In this document: positions 1-10,133 of the stretch, piece after piece
Position numbering within the stretch: the first letter of the stretch is position 1
Layout: every line of letters begins with the position of its first letter
Origin: Pseudomonas frederiksbergensis
GTDB taxonomy: Bacteria > Pseudomonadota > Gammaproteobacteria > Pseudomonadales > Pseudomonadaceae
DNA length: 64,000 nt
Assembly (NCBI RefSeq): GCF_035751725.1
Contig: NZ_CP142104.1
Coordinates: 1,798,001 to 1,862,000 of the forward strand
Direction: 5' to 3'
Translations under genes and position numbers: made by a program
Notes under the pieces: generated by a model
What the model saw: the letters and a program-made list of their open reading frames with translations, nothing else
What the model was told of the DNA's origin: nothing
The model's database searches: none

Positions 1-556
1 CAGCGCCGAACACCTGTTGCAATTCGCCGTGATGGGCTCGGTCGCAGCGCAAACCCTGGGCATAGCGCGACCTCGCGTAGCGCTGCTCAACATAGGCACC
101 GAAGACATCAAGGGAAACCAGCAGGTCAAGCTGGCCGCGACGTTGTTGCAAAATGCCCGAGGCATCAATTACATCGGATTCGTCGAAGGTGATGGTTTGT
201 ACCGTGGTGAGGCCGATGTGGTGGTCTGTGATGGCTTCGTTGGCAATATCTTGCTCAAGTCCAGCGAGGGCCTTGCGACCATGATTGGCCAGCGTATCGA
301 GACGTTGTTCAAGCAGAGCCTGGCCTCACGGGTGGTGGGCGCCCTGGCGCTGCCGTTGATGCGTCGCTTGCAGGCGGACCTTGCGCCCGCTCGACACAAT
401 GGCGCGAGTTTCCTCGGGTTGCAGGGGATCGTGATCAAGAGTCATGGTTCGGCAGGGGTGCAGGGGTTTCAAAGCGCCATCAACCGGGCTGTGATCGAGA
501 TCCAGGAGAACCTGCCGGAACGCCTTCATGGGCGCCTCGAAGATTTGTTAACTTAG
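1..556 (+). CDS. plsX: Phosphate acyltransferase PlsX (3' part only)
   Basis: PlsX makes acyl-phosphate from acyl-ACP, the first committed step of phospholipid synthesis in most bacteria. Only the last 184 residues lie in the window; the reading frame is open from base 2 with no start. Family features visible are the [10 protein letters not shown] stretch, the [21 protein letters not shown] segment (read in two parts) and a C-terminal HGSAG motif. It is followed by fabD, fabG, acpP and fabF, the usual gammaproteobacterial order. The stop is TAG at 554-556. The ATG at 47 and the TTG at 17 are internal codons. Confidence 0.95.
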   Translation, partial: SAEHLLQFAVMGSVAAQTLGIARPRVALLNIGTEDIKGNQQVKLAATLLQNARGINYIGFVEGDGLYRGEADVVVCDGFVGNILLKSSEGLATMIGQRIETLFKQSLASRVVGALALPLMRRLQADLAPARHNGASFLGLQGIVIKSHGSAGVQGFQSAINRAVIEIQENLPERLHGRLEDLLT

Positions 557-679
557 GCGTTTTCGTCCGACAATGCTTAAATGTGACCGGTCGGTTCAAG
601 CCGCCATCCAACTGTCAGTTTCCTAGCGCCCCCAGGGGCGTCAATTTTTGACGACAAGATCATTAGGGGCTTTGTTTTC

Positions 680-1618
680 ATGTCTGCTTCCCTCGCATTC
701 GTCTTTCCTGGACAGGGCTCGCAGTCCCTCGGCATGCTGGCCGAGTTGGGCGCGCAATACCCGCTGATCCTGGAAACATTCAAAGAAGCATCCGATGCAC
801 TCGGCTACGACTTGTGGGCGCTGACCCAGCAAGGGCCGGAAGAGCAACTCAATCAAACCGATAAAACCCAGCCGGCCATCCTGACCGCCTCCGTTGCGCT
901 GTGGCGCCTGTGGTTGGCTGAAGGCGGTGCGCGCCCGGCATTCGTTGCCGGTCATAGCCTGGGCGAATACAGCGCCCTGGTCGCTGCCGGCAGCCTGAGC
1001 CTGGGTGACGCGGTGAAGTTGGTGGAGCGTCGTGGCCAATTGATGCAAGAAGCCGTTCCGGCCGGGCAGGGCGGCATGGCCGCGATCCTCGGCCTGGATG
1101 ACGCCGACGTGCTGGCCGCCTGTGCCGAAGCGGCACAAGGCGATGTGGTCAGCGCGGTGAACTTCAACTCCCCGGGCCAGGTGGTTATCGCCGGTGCCAA
1201 GGCCGCCGTCGAGCGTGCCATCGAAGGCTGCAAGGCCCGTGGTGCCAAGCGCGCCATGCCGCTGCCGGTCAGCGTGCCGTCGCACTGTGAACTGATGCGT
1301 CCGGCTGCGGAGCGCTTTGCCGAATCGATCGCAGCCATCGACTGGCAGGCTCCACAGATTCCCGTGGTGCAGAACGTCAGCGCCAACGTGGCAGCGGACC
1401 TGGAGACCCTCAAGCGCGACCTGTTGGAGCAGCTCTACAAGCCGGTTCGTTGGGTTGAATCGGTGCAGGCGCTGGCAGCCAAGGGCGCGACCGAGCTGGT
1501 CGAATGCGGTCCTGGCAAGGTGCTGGCAGGCCTGAACAAGCGCTGCGCCGAAGGCGTGTCCACTTCCAATCTCAACACCCCAGACGCTTTCGCTGCCGCT
1601 CGCGCAGCGCAAGCCTGA
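680..1618 (+). CDS. fabD: Malonyl-CoA:ACP transacylase FabD
   Basis: FabD loads malonate from malonyl-CoA onto acyl carrier protein to feed type II fatty-acid elongation in the cytoplasm. The 312-residue protein has the family GQGSQ motif at residues 11-15, the nucleophile elbow GHSLGE with Ser93, and a later PSHCELM segment carrying the catalytic His. Length is normal. The ATG at 680 follows a weak purine-rich stretch (AGGGG near 665). A 123-base gap separates it from plsX, and fabG follows 15 bases downstream with its own Shine-Dalgarno, so fabD and fabG are very likely co-transcribed. Confidence 0.97.
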   Translation: MSASLAFVFPGQGSQSLGMLAELGAQYPLILETFKEASDALGYDLWALTQQGPEEQLNQTDKTQPAILTASVALWRLWLAEGGARPAFVAGHSLGEYSALVAAGSLSLGDAVKLVERRGQLMQEAVPAGQGGMAAILGLDDADVLAACAEAAQGDVVSAVNFNSPGQVVIAGAKAAVERAIEGCKARGAKRAMPLPVSVPSHCELMRPAAERFAESIAAIDWQAPQIPVVQNVSANVAADLETLKRDLLEQLYKPVRWVESVQALAAKGATELVECGPGKVLAGLNKRCAEGVSTSNLNTPDAFAAARAAQA

Positions 1619-1633
1619 ACAGGAGAAGCTTGC

Positions 1634-2377
1634 ATGAGTCTGCAAGGTAAAGTTGCACTGGTGACCGGTGCAAGCCGCGGCATCGGCCAGGCCATTGCCC
1701 TGGAATTGGGTCGTCAAGGCGCCATTGTCATCGGCACCGCGACTTCCGCTTCGGGCGCCGAGCGTATCGCCGCGACCTTGAAGGAAAACGGCATCCAGGG
1801 CACCGGTCTTGAACTCAACGTGACCAGCGACGAGTCCGTTTCGGCGGTGTTGGCGAGTATCCAGGAGCAGTTCGGTGCGCCGGCGATCCTGGTCAATAAT
1901 GCCGGTATCACCCGCGATAACTTGATGATGCGCATGAAAGATGAGGAGTGGTTCGACGTTGTCGACACCAACCTGAACAGCCTGTACCGGCTCTCAAAAG
2001 GCGTCCTGCGCGGCATGACCAAGGCTCGTTGGGGCCGAATTATCAGTATCGGCTCGGTTGTGGGTGCCATGGGCAACGCAGGCCAAGTAAACTATGCTGC
2101 GGCAAAAGCCGGTCTGGAAGGTTTCAGCCGTGCCCTGGCACGAGAAGTCGGTTCGCGCTCGATTACGGTGAACTCGGTTGCACCGGGTTTCATCGACACC
2201 GACATGACCCGTGAACTGCCGGAAGCACAGCGTGAAGCCTTGTTGACCCAGATTCCGCTGGGTCGTCTGGGGCAAGCTCAAGAAATCGCGTCCGTGGTCG
2301 CTTTTCTTGCGTCGGACGGTGCGGCATACGTCACTGGGGCTACAATCCCGGTGAACGGCGGGATGTACATGAGTTAA
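1634..2377 (+). CDS. fabG: 3-oxoacyl-ACP reductase FabG
   Basis: FabG is the NADPH-dependent short-chain dehydrogenase that reduces 3-oxoacyl-ACP in each elongation cycle. The 247-residue protein shows the cofactor motif TGASRGIG (residues 11-18), NNAG (88-91) and the catalytic Ser141/Tyr154/Lys158 with the family YAAAK signature. It ends with the usual TGATIPVNGGMYM-type tail. An AGGAG sequence sits just before the ATG at 1634. It follows fabD in the same operon, and the position next to acpP separates it from the many other SDR proteins in pseudomonads. Confidence 0.97.
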   Translation: MSLQGKVALVTGASRGIGQAIALELGRQGAIVIGTATSASGAERIAATLKENGIQGTGLELNVTSDESVSAVLASIQEQFGAPAILVNNAGITRDNLMMRMKDEEWFDVVDTNLNSLYRLSKGVLRGMTKARWGRIISIGSVVGAMGNAGQVNYAAAKAGLEGFSRALAREVGSRSITVNSVAPGFIDTDMTRELPEAQREALLTQIPLGRLGQAQEIASVVAFLASDGAAYVTGATIPVNGGMYMS

Positions 2378-2482
2378 ATGTGACGGATTGCTTCAAAAAA
2401 ATGTCATACGAGCTGTCTAAAATCCGTTATAAAGCTGCAATCTATTTATAGGCGGCGGGCCCCAGGGTTCGAGGAGTGAAGC

Positions 2483-2516
2483 TTTCGGTTGAAAAACCGA
2501 AAAGTCTTTCTATACA
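2483..2516 (+). promoter_or_regulatory. Putative sigma70 promoter of acpP inside an inverted repeat
   Basis: A -35 hexamer TTGAAA (2489-2494) and a -10 hexamer TATACA (2511-2516) are 16 bases apart in the fabG-acpP gap. The -35 box overlaps a perfect 8-bp inverted repeat TTTCGGTT (2483-2490) / AACCGAAA (2495-2502) with a GAAA centre. A start near 2523 would give acpP a short leader of about 45 bases carrying its ribosome binding site. The repeat could be an operator or a terminator-like hairpin for readthrough from fabG; no regulator can be named. Confidence 0.5.
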
Positions 2517-2546
2517 CTTACCCACCGGCCAGCTGCCTGAATTTGT

Positions 2547-2567
2547 CCATTAGGAGTGAAAACAAGG
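2547..2567 (+). promoter_or_regulatory. acpP ribosome binding site, predicted sRNA pairing site
   Basis: The acpP leader reads CCATTAGGAGT at 2547-2557, then G, AAAAC and AAGG up to the ATG at 2569. The AGGAG here is the Shine-Dalgarno, about 12 bases from the start. The same 11-mer occurs on the plus strand at 9023-9033, inside a gene transcribed leftward, so that transcript would pair with this site over about 20 bases with one or two bulges. This matches the reported RgsA-acpP regulation in P. aeruginosa, as I remember it. Confidence 0.6.
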
Positions 2568-2568
2568 T

Positions 2569-2805
2569 ATGAGCACCATCGAAGAGCGCGTCAAGAAAAT
2601 CGTTGCCGAGCAACTGGGCGTTAAAGAAGAAGAAGTTGTGAACACCGCTTCCTTCGTCGAAGACCTGGGTGCCGACTCCCTTGACACCGTTGAGCTGGTG
2701 ATGGCTCTGGAAGAGGAATTCGAAACCGAGATTCCTGACGAAGAAGCTGAAAAGATCACTACTGTACAAGCTGCTATCGACTACGTTACCAGCCACCAGG
2801 CGTAA
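2569..2805 (+). CDS. acpP: Acyl carrier protein AcpP
   Basis: AcpP is the small acidic carrier that holds growing acyl chains on a phosphopantetheine arm. The 78-residue protein has the prosthetic-group site GADSLD with Ser37 (counting Met) and the acidic helix II that follows. Length and sequence are typical, and the gene lies between fabG and fabF. It has its own probable promoter and a strong terminator immediately downstream, consistent with the very abundant monocistronic acpP message known from other gammaproteobacteria. Its ribosome binding site matches the complement of the sRNA gene at about 9.0 kb. Confidence 0.98.
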   Translation: MSTIEERVKKIVAEQLGVKEEEVVNTASFVEDLGADSLDTVELVMALEEEFETEIPDEEAEKITTVQAAIDYVTSHQA

Positions 2806-2834
2806 TCGTTTTTAGTCGTCGCTAGCTGTCATGG

Positions 2835-2869
2835 AAAAACCGCACTGCCATCACGGCGTGCGGTTTTTT
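2835..2869 (+). terminator. Rho-independent terminator after acpP
   Basis: An 11-bp stem (AAAAACCGCAC at 2835-2845 with GTGCGGTTTTT at 2858-2868) is followed by a T run. It lies 30 bases after the acpP stop and should separate the acpP message from fabF, leaving partial readthrough possible. Confidence 0.9.
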
Positions 2870-2913
2870 CTTTAGGCCTGATGCAAAGTCGTCATTTGAA
2901 AAAGGAGAGTGCT

Positions 2914-4158
2914 GTGTCGCGTAGACGCGTCGTAGTCACCGGTATGGGTATGTTGTCGCCACTGGGCACGGATGTGCCGAGCAGCTGGCAGGGCATTCTG
3001 GCTGGCCGTAGTGGCATTGGTCTGATCGAACACACCGACCTTTCTGCCTATTCCACCCGTTTTGGCGGCTCGGTAAAGGGCTTCAATGTCGAGGAATACT
3101 TGTCGGTCAAGGAAGCTCGCAAGCTTGACCTGTTCATCCAATACGGCTTGGCAGCCGGATTCCAGGCGGTGCGCAATGCCGGGCTGGAAGTCACCGACGC
3201 CAACCGTGAGCGCATCGGCGTGGCCATGGGGTCGGGTATTGGCGGCTTGACCAATATCGAAGAAACCAGCCGCACGCTGCATGATTCGGGACCGCGACGG
3301 ATTTCTCCGTTCTTCGTACCGGGCTCGATCATCAATATGATTTCCGGTTTCCTGTCCATCCACCTGGGTGCACAGGGCCCCAACTACGCCATCGCCACGG
3401 CGTGCACCACCGGCACCCACTGCATCGGCATGGCCGCGCGCAACATCATGTACGACGAAGCCGACGTGATGATTGCCGGTGGCGCCGAAATGGCCGCTTG
3501 CGGCCTCGGCATGGGCGGTTTCGGCGCGTCTCGTGCGCTGTCGACCCGCAACGATGAGCCAGCGCGGGCCAGCCGGCCGTGGGACAAGGGCCGCGACGGT
3601 TTCGTCCTGTCCGACGGCGCCGGTGCGCTGGTGCTCGAAGAGCTGGAACACGCCAAGGCACGCGGCGCGACCATTTACGCTGAACTGATCGGCTTCGGCA
3701 CCAGCGGCGACGCGTACCACATGACGTCGCCACCGGCCGATGGCGCCGGTGCGGCACGTTGCATCGCCAACGCCTTGCGTGACGCGAAGCTCAACGGCGA
3801 GCAGGTGCAGTACATCAACGCCCACGGCACTTCGACTCCGGCGGGTGACCTGGCTGAAGCCCAGGCGATCAAGACGGTGTTCGGCGAGCACGCCTATAAA
3901 CTGGCAGTCAGCTCTACCAAGTCCATGACCGGTCACCTGTTGGGTGCGGCAGGGGCGGTGGAAGCCATTTTCAGCGTACTGGCGATCAACAGTCAGACAG
4001 CGCCGCCGACCATCAACCTCGATGAGCCGGACGAAGGCTGCGACCTGGACTTCGTGCCGCATACGGCCCGCAGCATGGACATCGATGTGGTGTTGTCCAA
4101 CTCGTTCGGCTTTGGCGGCACCAACGGCTCGCTGGTGTTCCGCCGGTTCGCCGGCTGA
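2914..4158 (+). CDS. fabF: 3-oxoacyl-ACP synthase II FabF
   Basis: FabF condenses malonyl-ACP with acyl-ACP, including the palmitoleate to vaccenate step. Starting at GTG 2914 gives 414 residues, with AAAGGAGAG just upstream; the in-frame ATG at 2881 has no ribosome binding site and would add eleven unlikely residues. The catalytic Cys164 sits in TACTTG, and the two active-site histidines lie in NAHGTST and in GHLLGAAG. The stop codon overlaps the pabC start (TGATG), indicating translational coupling. Neighbours confirm it as the primary FabF rather than another KAS paralogue. Confidence 0.96.
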   Translation: MSRRRVVVTGMGMLSPLGTDVPSSWQGILAGRSGIGLIEHTDLSAYSTRFGGSVKGFNVEEYLSVKEARKLDLFIQYGLAAGFQAVRNAGLEVTDANRERIGVAMGSGIGGLTNIEETSRTLHDSGPRRISPFFVPGSIINMISGFLSIHLGAQGPNYAIATACTTGTHCIGMAARNIMYDEADVMIAGGAEMAACGLGMGGFGASRALSTRNDEPARASRPWDKGRDGFVLSDGAGALVLEELEHAKARGATIYAELIGFGTSGDAYHMTSPPADGAGAARCIANALRDAKLNGEQVQYINAHGTSTPAGDLAEAQAIKTVFGEHAYKLAVSSTKSMTGHLLGAAGAVEAIFSVLAINSQTAPPTINLDEPDEGCDLDFVPHTARSMDIDVVLSNSFGFGGTNGSLVFRRFAG

Positions 4159-4973
4159 TGGAAAGCTGGGTCGACGGTCAGCCGGCCGACGTCCTGTCGC
4201 TGAAAGATCGCGGCCTGGCTTATGGCGATGGGTTGTTCGAGACCATCGCCGTGCACGGCGGCACCCCTGTGCTGCTGGAGCGTCACCTGCAACGCCTGGA
4301 AGCCGGATGTCGGCGGCTGGCGTTCAACGTCGATATGCGCGTGCTGAGCGCTGAGCTGATTGCCTATGCCCAGAATCTGGACAATGGCGTATTGAAGCTG
4401 ATCGTGACCCGTGGCGACAGCCTGCGCGGTTATGCCGCCGATCCCTCGACCCCGGCCAGGCGTATCCTGCAAGGAAGCCCGCCGGCCGCTTACCCCGCCA
4501 TTCATGCCAAACAAGGTGTCCGCCTGTTTCCCTGCACGGTGCGTTTGTCCGAGCAGCCCTTGCTCGCCGGTCTCAAGCACCTCAATCGCCTGGAGCAAGT
4601 ATTGGCCCGCGCCGAATGGAGCGGCATCGAATATGCCGAAGGATTAATGCTGGACACGTCGGGACGGGTGATCGAAGGCGTGTTCAGCAATCTGTTCCTG
4701 GTGCATGACGGTGTTCTGTTGACAGCGGACCTGAGCCGTTGTGGCGTAGCCGGTGTGATGCGCGCCGAATTATTGTTTCAAGCCAAGTCCCAAGGCATTG
4801 CCACGCAAATCACTGATATCAGCCTCGAACAGCTGCACCAGGCTGATGAGGTCTTTGTCTGCAACAGCGTATATGGCGTGTGGCCGGTACTCGGATACGG
4901 TTCGGCACGCTGGTCGGTTGGCCCACTCACCCGTAAACTGCAGACCCTTGCCCGTACGCTATTGGATGCTTGA
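4158..4973 (+). CDS. pabC: Aminodeoxychorismate lyase PabC
   Basis: PabC is a fold-type IV PLP enzyme that releases pyruvate from 4-amino-4-deoxychorismate to give p-aminobenzoate for folate. The 271-residue protein has the GDGLFET N-terminal motif, a lysine in the KHLNRLEQ segment as the PLP anchor, and a GVFSNLF cofactor-phosphate region, all usual for this branch. It overlaps fabF by one base and is followed by mltG after three bases. The fabF-pabC-mltG-tmk-holB order is the standard one, which separates it from branched-chain or D-amino-acid aminotransferases of the same fold. Confidence 0.95.
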   Translation: MESWVDGQPADVLSLKDRGLAYGDGLFETIAVHGGTPVLLERHLQRLEAGCRRLAFNVDMRVLSAELIAYAQNLDNGVLKLIVTRGDSLRGYAADPSTPARRILQGSPPAAYPAIHAKQGVRLFPCTVRLSEQPLLAGLKHLNRLEQVLARAEWSGIEYAEGLMLDTSGRVIEGVFSNLFLVHDGVLLTADLSRCGVAGVMRAELLFQAKSQGIATQITDISLEQLHQADEVFVCNSVYGVWPVLGYGSARWSVGPLTRKLQTLARTLLDA

Positions 4974-4976
4974 TTC

Positions 4977-6137
4977 GTGAGACGTAAATTCTTGCTGCTG
5001 CTGGAGACCGGACTGGTTCTGGCAGGGCTGTTGATGGGCGCTTCGGCCTGGAAGATTCATTCGGCGCTGCAACAGCCGCTGAACATCACCCAGGAAGAGT
5101 TGCTGGACGTGCCCAACGGGACCACCCCGACCGGAACCCTCAATCGCCTCGAAGCCGACGGGCTGATCCGGGATGCGTTCTGGCTGCGGGTCTACTGGCG
5201 CTTCAATCTTGCTGGCCAGCCACTGCACACCGGGGAGTACCGGATGGTGCCGGGGATGACGATGGAGGAGCTGATTGGCGTCTGGAAACGCGGTGAAGTG
5301 GTGCAGTACAGCGTGACGTTGGTGGAGGGCTGGAACTTCCGTCAGGTTCGCGCGGCGTTGGCGAAGGATGAAAAACTCCAGCAGACGCTCACAGGCCTGA
5401 GCGACAGCCAGGTCATGGATCGTCTAGGCCATTCCGGGGTGTTTCCGGAGGGGCGCTTCTTCCCGGATACCTACCGTTTCGTACGGGGTACGACGGATGC
5501 CGATCTGTTGAGAAAAGCCTACGATCGGCTGGACGATGTGCTTGCCAAGGAATGGGCCCAACGTGCTGCCGACGTCCCGTATAACCAGCCGTATCAGGCG
5601 CTGATCATGGCTTCGCTGATTGAAAAGGAGACCGGTGTTCCCCGCGAGCGGGGCGAGATTGCCGGCGTGTTCGTACGGCGCCTGCGCCTGGGCATGCTGC
5701 TGCAGACCGATCCTACCGTGATCTATGGCCTGGGCGAGCGCTACACCGGCAAGCTCACCCGTGCCCATCTGAAAGAGCCTAATCCCTACAACACCTACCT
5801 GGTACCGGGCCTGCCGCCAACGCCGATCGCGATGGTCGGGCGCGAGGCGATTCACGCTGCATTGAACCCGGCCGACGGCAATAGCCTTTACTTCGTCGCG
5901 CGTGGCGACGGCAGCCATGTGTTTTCCGATGATCTGGAGACGCATAACAATGCGGTACGCGAATACCAGCTCAAGCGCCGCGCCGACTACCGCTCCAGCC
6001 CGGCCCCGGCCACGCCGGAGGATTCGGCACCGATTCCCGCCGCCTCCCCTGATACCGCGCCGGAGGCCGTGCCCCAGGTGCCACCCCAGGACCCGGCCCC
6101 CGAACCGGATGCCAGCGAGCCGCCGGACCCGCAATGA
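4977..6137 (+). CDS. mltG: Endolytic transglycosylase MltG (YceG)
   Basis: MltG cuts nascent peptidoglycan strands and is thought to end glycan polymerisation at the inner membrane. The 386-residue protein has a short cytoplasmic start, one membrane segment (about residues 6-25), then the periplasmic YceG domain. The catalytic glutamate is in LIEKETGVP, and the VIYGLG and NPYNTYL motifs are present. A Pro/Ala/Glu-rich tail of about 50 residues extends past the conserved domain, common in Pseudomonas. The start is GTG, three bases after the pabC stop. Confidence 0.95.
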   Translation: MRRKFLLLLETGLVLAGLLMGASAWKIHSALQQPLNITQEELLDVPNGTTPTGTLNRLEADGLIRDAFWLRVYWRFNLAGQPLHTGEYRMVPGMTMEELIGVWKRGEVVQYSVTLVEGWNFRQVRAALAKDEKLQQTLTGLSDSQVMDRLGHSGVFPEGRFFPDTYRFVRGTTDADLLRKAYDRLDDVLAKEWAQRAADVPYNQPYQALIMASLIEKETGVPRERGEIAGVFVRRLRLGMLLQTDPTVIYGLGERYTGKLTRAHLKEPNPYNTYLVPGLPPTPIAMVGREAIHAALNPADGNSLYFVARGDGSHVFSDDLETHNNAVREYQLKRRADYRSSPAPATPEDSAPIPAASPDTAPEAVPQVPPQDPAPEPDASEPPDPQ

Positions 6138-6147
6138 CTTTGACTAA

Positions 6148-7768
<1,621 letters not shown>

Positions 7769-7810
7769 CAGGCACGACCTAGACTGAGCTCAATCGCAGC
7801 GGAGATCAGC

Positions 7811-8167
7811 ATGAACGAACCTGTCAGTCCCGGGCCACGCAACGGCATCCTGTCCCTGACCATCAAGGACAAGTCGGTGCTCTACGCGGCCTACATGCCA
7901 TTTATCAAGAACGGCGGCCTGTTCATTCCCACCAACAAGAATTATCGTCTGGGCGACGAGGTGTTCATGCTGTTGAGCCTGATGGACGAGCCGGAAAAGA
8001 TCCCGGTCGCTGGCAAGGTGATCTGGATGACCCCCAAAGGCGCCCAAGGCAACCGGGCTGCCGGCGTTGGCGTGCAGTTCAACGAAGGTGACAACTCGGC
8101 CCGCAACCAGATCGAAACCCACTTGGCCGGAGCCCTCAAGTCCGACCGTCCCACCCATACGATGTAG
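7811..8167 (+). CDS. pilZ: Type IV pilus assembly protein PilZ
   Basis: The 118-residue protein is the stand-alone PilZ domain needed for type IV pilus assembly. The segment GGLFIPTNKNYRLGDEVFMLL and the V..KVIWMTPKG..GNRAAGVGVQF core are characteristic. The N-terminal RxxxR motif used by c-di-GMP-binding PilZ domains is not apparent, which fits the known non-binding founding member of the family. GGAG lies before the ATG. Its place between holB and tatD is conserved in the genus. Confidence 0.93.
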   Translation: MNEPVSPGPRNGILSLTIKDKSVLYAAYMPFIKNGGLFIPTNKNYRLGDEVFMLLSLMDEPEKIPVAGKVIWMTPKGAQGNRAAGVGVQFNEGDNSARNQIETHLAGALKSDRPTHTM

Positions 8168-8178
8168 CCTGGCCCTTT

Positions 8179-8973
8179 ATGCTCGTAGATTCTCATTGCC
8201 ACCTCGATCGCCTTGACCTTGCCGCCCATGGTGGCTCCCTTGACGCCGCCCTGGATGCCGCCCGCCAGCGGGGAGTAGGGCATTTTCTCTGCATCGGCGT
8301 CAGCGCTGACAACGCCGGCGACGTCAAACGCCTGGCCGAACGCTATGAAGATGTCGATTGTTCGGTGGGCATCCACCCGCTGGATGTGCAACCCGACGCC
8401 ACGCCCGCCCTGGATTGGCTGTTGCAGGAGCTTGACCACCCGCGCGTGGTGGCCATCGGCGAAACCGGCCTGGACTATCACTACGAGCCGGAGGCTGCCG
8501 AGGTCCAGCAAGCGTCGTTCCGCTTGCACCTGGAGGCTTCGAGGCAGACCGGCAAGCCAGTGATTATCCACACCCGTGGCGCCCGGGCCGACACCTTGGC
8601 AATGTTGCGAGACGCGGCGCTGCCCCACGCCGGCGTATTGCATTGTTTTACCGAGGATTGGGACATGGCCAAGGCGGCCCTGGACATGGGTTATTACATT
8701 TCCCTGTCGGGCATCGTCACATTCCGCAACGCCGACGCCCTGCGTGACGTCGCGAGCAAGGTGCCGGCCGATCGTTTGTTGGTGGAAACGGACTCGCCTT
8801 ACCTGGCGCCCATTCCCTATCGCGGCAAGCCAAACCTTCCGCAGTATGTACGGGAGGTCGCGGAGTACCTGGCGATGCTGCGCGGGCAATCCTATGACCG
8901 GTTCGCGGAGCAGACCACGGAGAACTTCAAGCGGCTGTTCCCGTTGGCTCGGGTCCGTTGCGCAAGGGCCTGA
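8179..8973 (+). CDS. tatD: TatD family metal-dependent hydrolase
   Basis: This is a TIM-barrel metallo-hydrolase of the TatD/YcfH type, probably a deoxyribonuclease or a nucleic-acid quality-control enzyme. The 264 residues include the metal motif DSHCHLD at the N-terminus, GETGLDYHY in the middle, the HTRGA and HCFTED histidines, and ETDSPYLAP near the end. It begins eleven bases after pilZ and is the last gene of the plus-strand housekeeping block. In YcfH-type naming it may be a TatD paralogue rather than the tatABC-linked gene. Confidence 0.9.
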   Translation: MLVDSHCHLDRLDLAAHGGSLDAALDAARQRGVGHFLCIGVSADNAGDVKRLAERYEDVDCSVGIHPLDVQPDATPALDWLLQELDHPRVVAIGETGLDYHYEPEAAEVQQASFRLHLEASRQTGKPVIIHTRGARADTLAMLRDAALPHAGVLHCFTEDWDMAKAALDMGYYISLSGIVTFRNADALRDVASKVPADRLLVETDSPYLAPIPYRGKPNLPQYVREVAEYLAMLRGQSYDRFAEQTTENFKRLFPLARVRCARA

Positions 8974-8982
8974 AACCGGGGC

Positions 8983-9018
8983 AAAAAAAACCCGGGTTCT
9001 GGGGGGGGAATCCGGGTT
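8983..9018 (-). terminator. Terminator of the RgsA-like sRNA
   Basis: On the minus strand a 7-bp stem (AACCCGG, 9018-9012; CCGGGTT, 8995-8989) around a C-rich loop is followed by T8. On the plus strand the same hairpin lacks a T run downstream, so it is directional and cannot be the terminator of tatD. Confidence 0.8.
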
Positions 9019-9100
9019 AAGACCATTAGGAGTAAAACAAAGGCACGCGGTCCGTTGGTACCTTTATCAGCGCGCCACTTGGGGGAGATGTCGCGCCGAC
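8983..9100 (-). ncRNA. rgsA: RgsA-like small RNA (antisense to the tatD-tetR direction)
   Basis: The gap between tatD and the TetR gene has no ORF but holds a compact leftward transcription unit of about 115 bases. It starts after a stationary-phase-type -10 element (CAATACTT on the minus strand, 9113-9106) and ends in a hairpin (arms 9012-9018 and 8989-8995) followed by eight T residues (8990-8983). RgsA (P16), an Hfq-binding, RpoS-dependent sRNA, lies between tatD and a tetR gene in P. aeruginosa as I remember it, and is of this size. The stretch 9022-9044 is complementary to the acpP ribosome binding site. The identity is inferred from position, size and target match, not from an alignment. 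Confidence 0.7.
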
Positions 9101-9105
9101 AGTTC

Positions 9106-9113
9106 AAGTATTG
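9106..9113 (-). promoter_or_regulatory. Putative RpoS-type -10 element of the sRNA
   Basis: The minus strand reads CAATACTT here, close to the sigma-S -10 consensus CTATACTT, and no good -35 is visible. A start about seven bases downstream (near 9099) gives an RNA of about 115 bases. Confidence 0.45.
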
Positions 9114-9356
9114 ATCACTATGGCAACGCGTCCAGTTTGACCAGGGTGGTTTTTAAACAGATTTGGAATAGTTTCGCTTCGGATAAGTTCTCACTGCCAG
9201 CAAAGCCTGCCCGGGCGGCTCGCTGGGGTGAAGCGCAGAAGTGGGGGGCGCACGGTTTTCTGAAGAACTATGGCCCTGCGCGGATGATCCGTGCATTTTT
9301 GCGTAATTTAGGCATAATACCGGGCTTCGAATTTTGACCCTTCAGACCTTTTTCTT

Positions 9357-9995
9357 ATGCATAAAGAACCCCGTAAGGTCCGCGAGTTTCGTCGCCGCGA
9401 GCAGGAAATCCTCGACACCGCGCTCAAGTTGTTCCTCGATCAGGGTGAAGACAGCGTCACCGTCGAGATGATTGCGGATGCCGTGGGTATCGGCAAAGGC
9501 ACGATCTACAAGCATTTCAAATCCAAGGCCGAGATCTATCTGCGGCTGATGCTCGATTACGAGCGGGATCTGAACGAGCTGTTGCATTCGGCCGATGTCG
9601 ACAAGGACAAGGAGGCCCTGTCCCGGGCGTACTTCGAGTTCCGCATGCGCGACCCGCAGCGTTACCGCTTGTTCGACCGCCTCGAAGAGAAGGTGGTCAA
9701 GGGCAACCAGGTACCGGAGATGGTCGAGGAGCTGCACAAGATCCGTGCCTCGAACTTCGATCGCCTGACCCTGTTGATCAAGGGCCGGATCAGCGAAGGC
9801 AAGCTCGAAGACGTTCCCCCTTATTTCCACTATTGCGCTGCCTGGGCACTGGTGCACGGCGCCGTGGCGCTGTACCACTCGCCGTTCTGGAGCAATGTGC
9901 TGGAAGACCAGGAAGGCTTCTTCCAGTTCCTGATGGATATCGGGGTGCGCATGGGCAACAAGCGCAAGCGCGATACCGATACCCCGAGCAGTTGA
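9357..9995 (+). CDS. TetR/AcrR family transcriptional regulator
   Basis: A 212-residue TetR-type repressor. The N-terminal helix-turn-helix spans about residues 10-55, with the usual ILDTALKLFLDQG and VGIGKGTIYKHFKSK motifs; the C-terminal ligand domain is helical and ends in a charged tail. The start at ATG 9357 has only a weak ribosome binding site, with a T-rich tract upstream. It is the counterpart of the TetR gene that follows tatD/rgsA in other pseudomonads. The target is unknown. Its neighbourhood of fatty-acid genes is suggestive but proves nothing. Confidence 0.85.
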   Translation: MHKEPRKVREFRRREQEILDTALKLFLDQGEDSVTVEMIADAVGIGKGTIYKHFKSKAEIYLRLMLDYERDLNELLHSADVDKDKEALSRAYFEFRMRDPQRYRLFDRLEEKVVKGNQVPEMVEELHKIRASNFDRLTLLIKGRISEGKLEDVPPYFHYCAAWALVHGAVALYHSPFWSNVLEDQEGFFQFLMDIGVRMGNKRKRDTDTPSS

Positions 9996-10133
9996 GGCAT
10001 TCAGCTGCTTGATTGCGCCATGTCCGCTTACGTGGCGCAGTGCCCCAGGAATATACTCAGGCTTGGGTCTTGCGAAAACCTGATTTCTAGGTCAATTTTT
10101 ACGGGCTCGATTTTTCTTTCGCCGGAGTGATCC

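Noticed and set aside
664..673. A CATTAGG sequence before fabD as a second RgsA target.
   Set aside because: Only seven bases match the sRNA-complementary core and the flanks do not, so this is too short to claim.
2872..4062. A 396-codon frame antisense to fabF.
   Set aside because: fabF is beyond doubt on the other strand, and the antisense product has no family motif.
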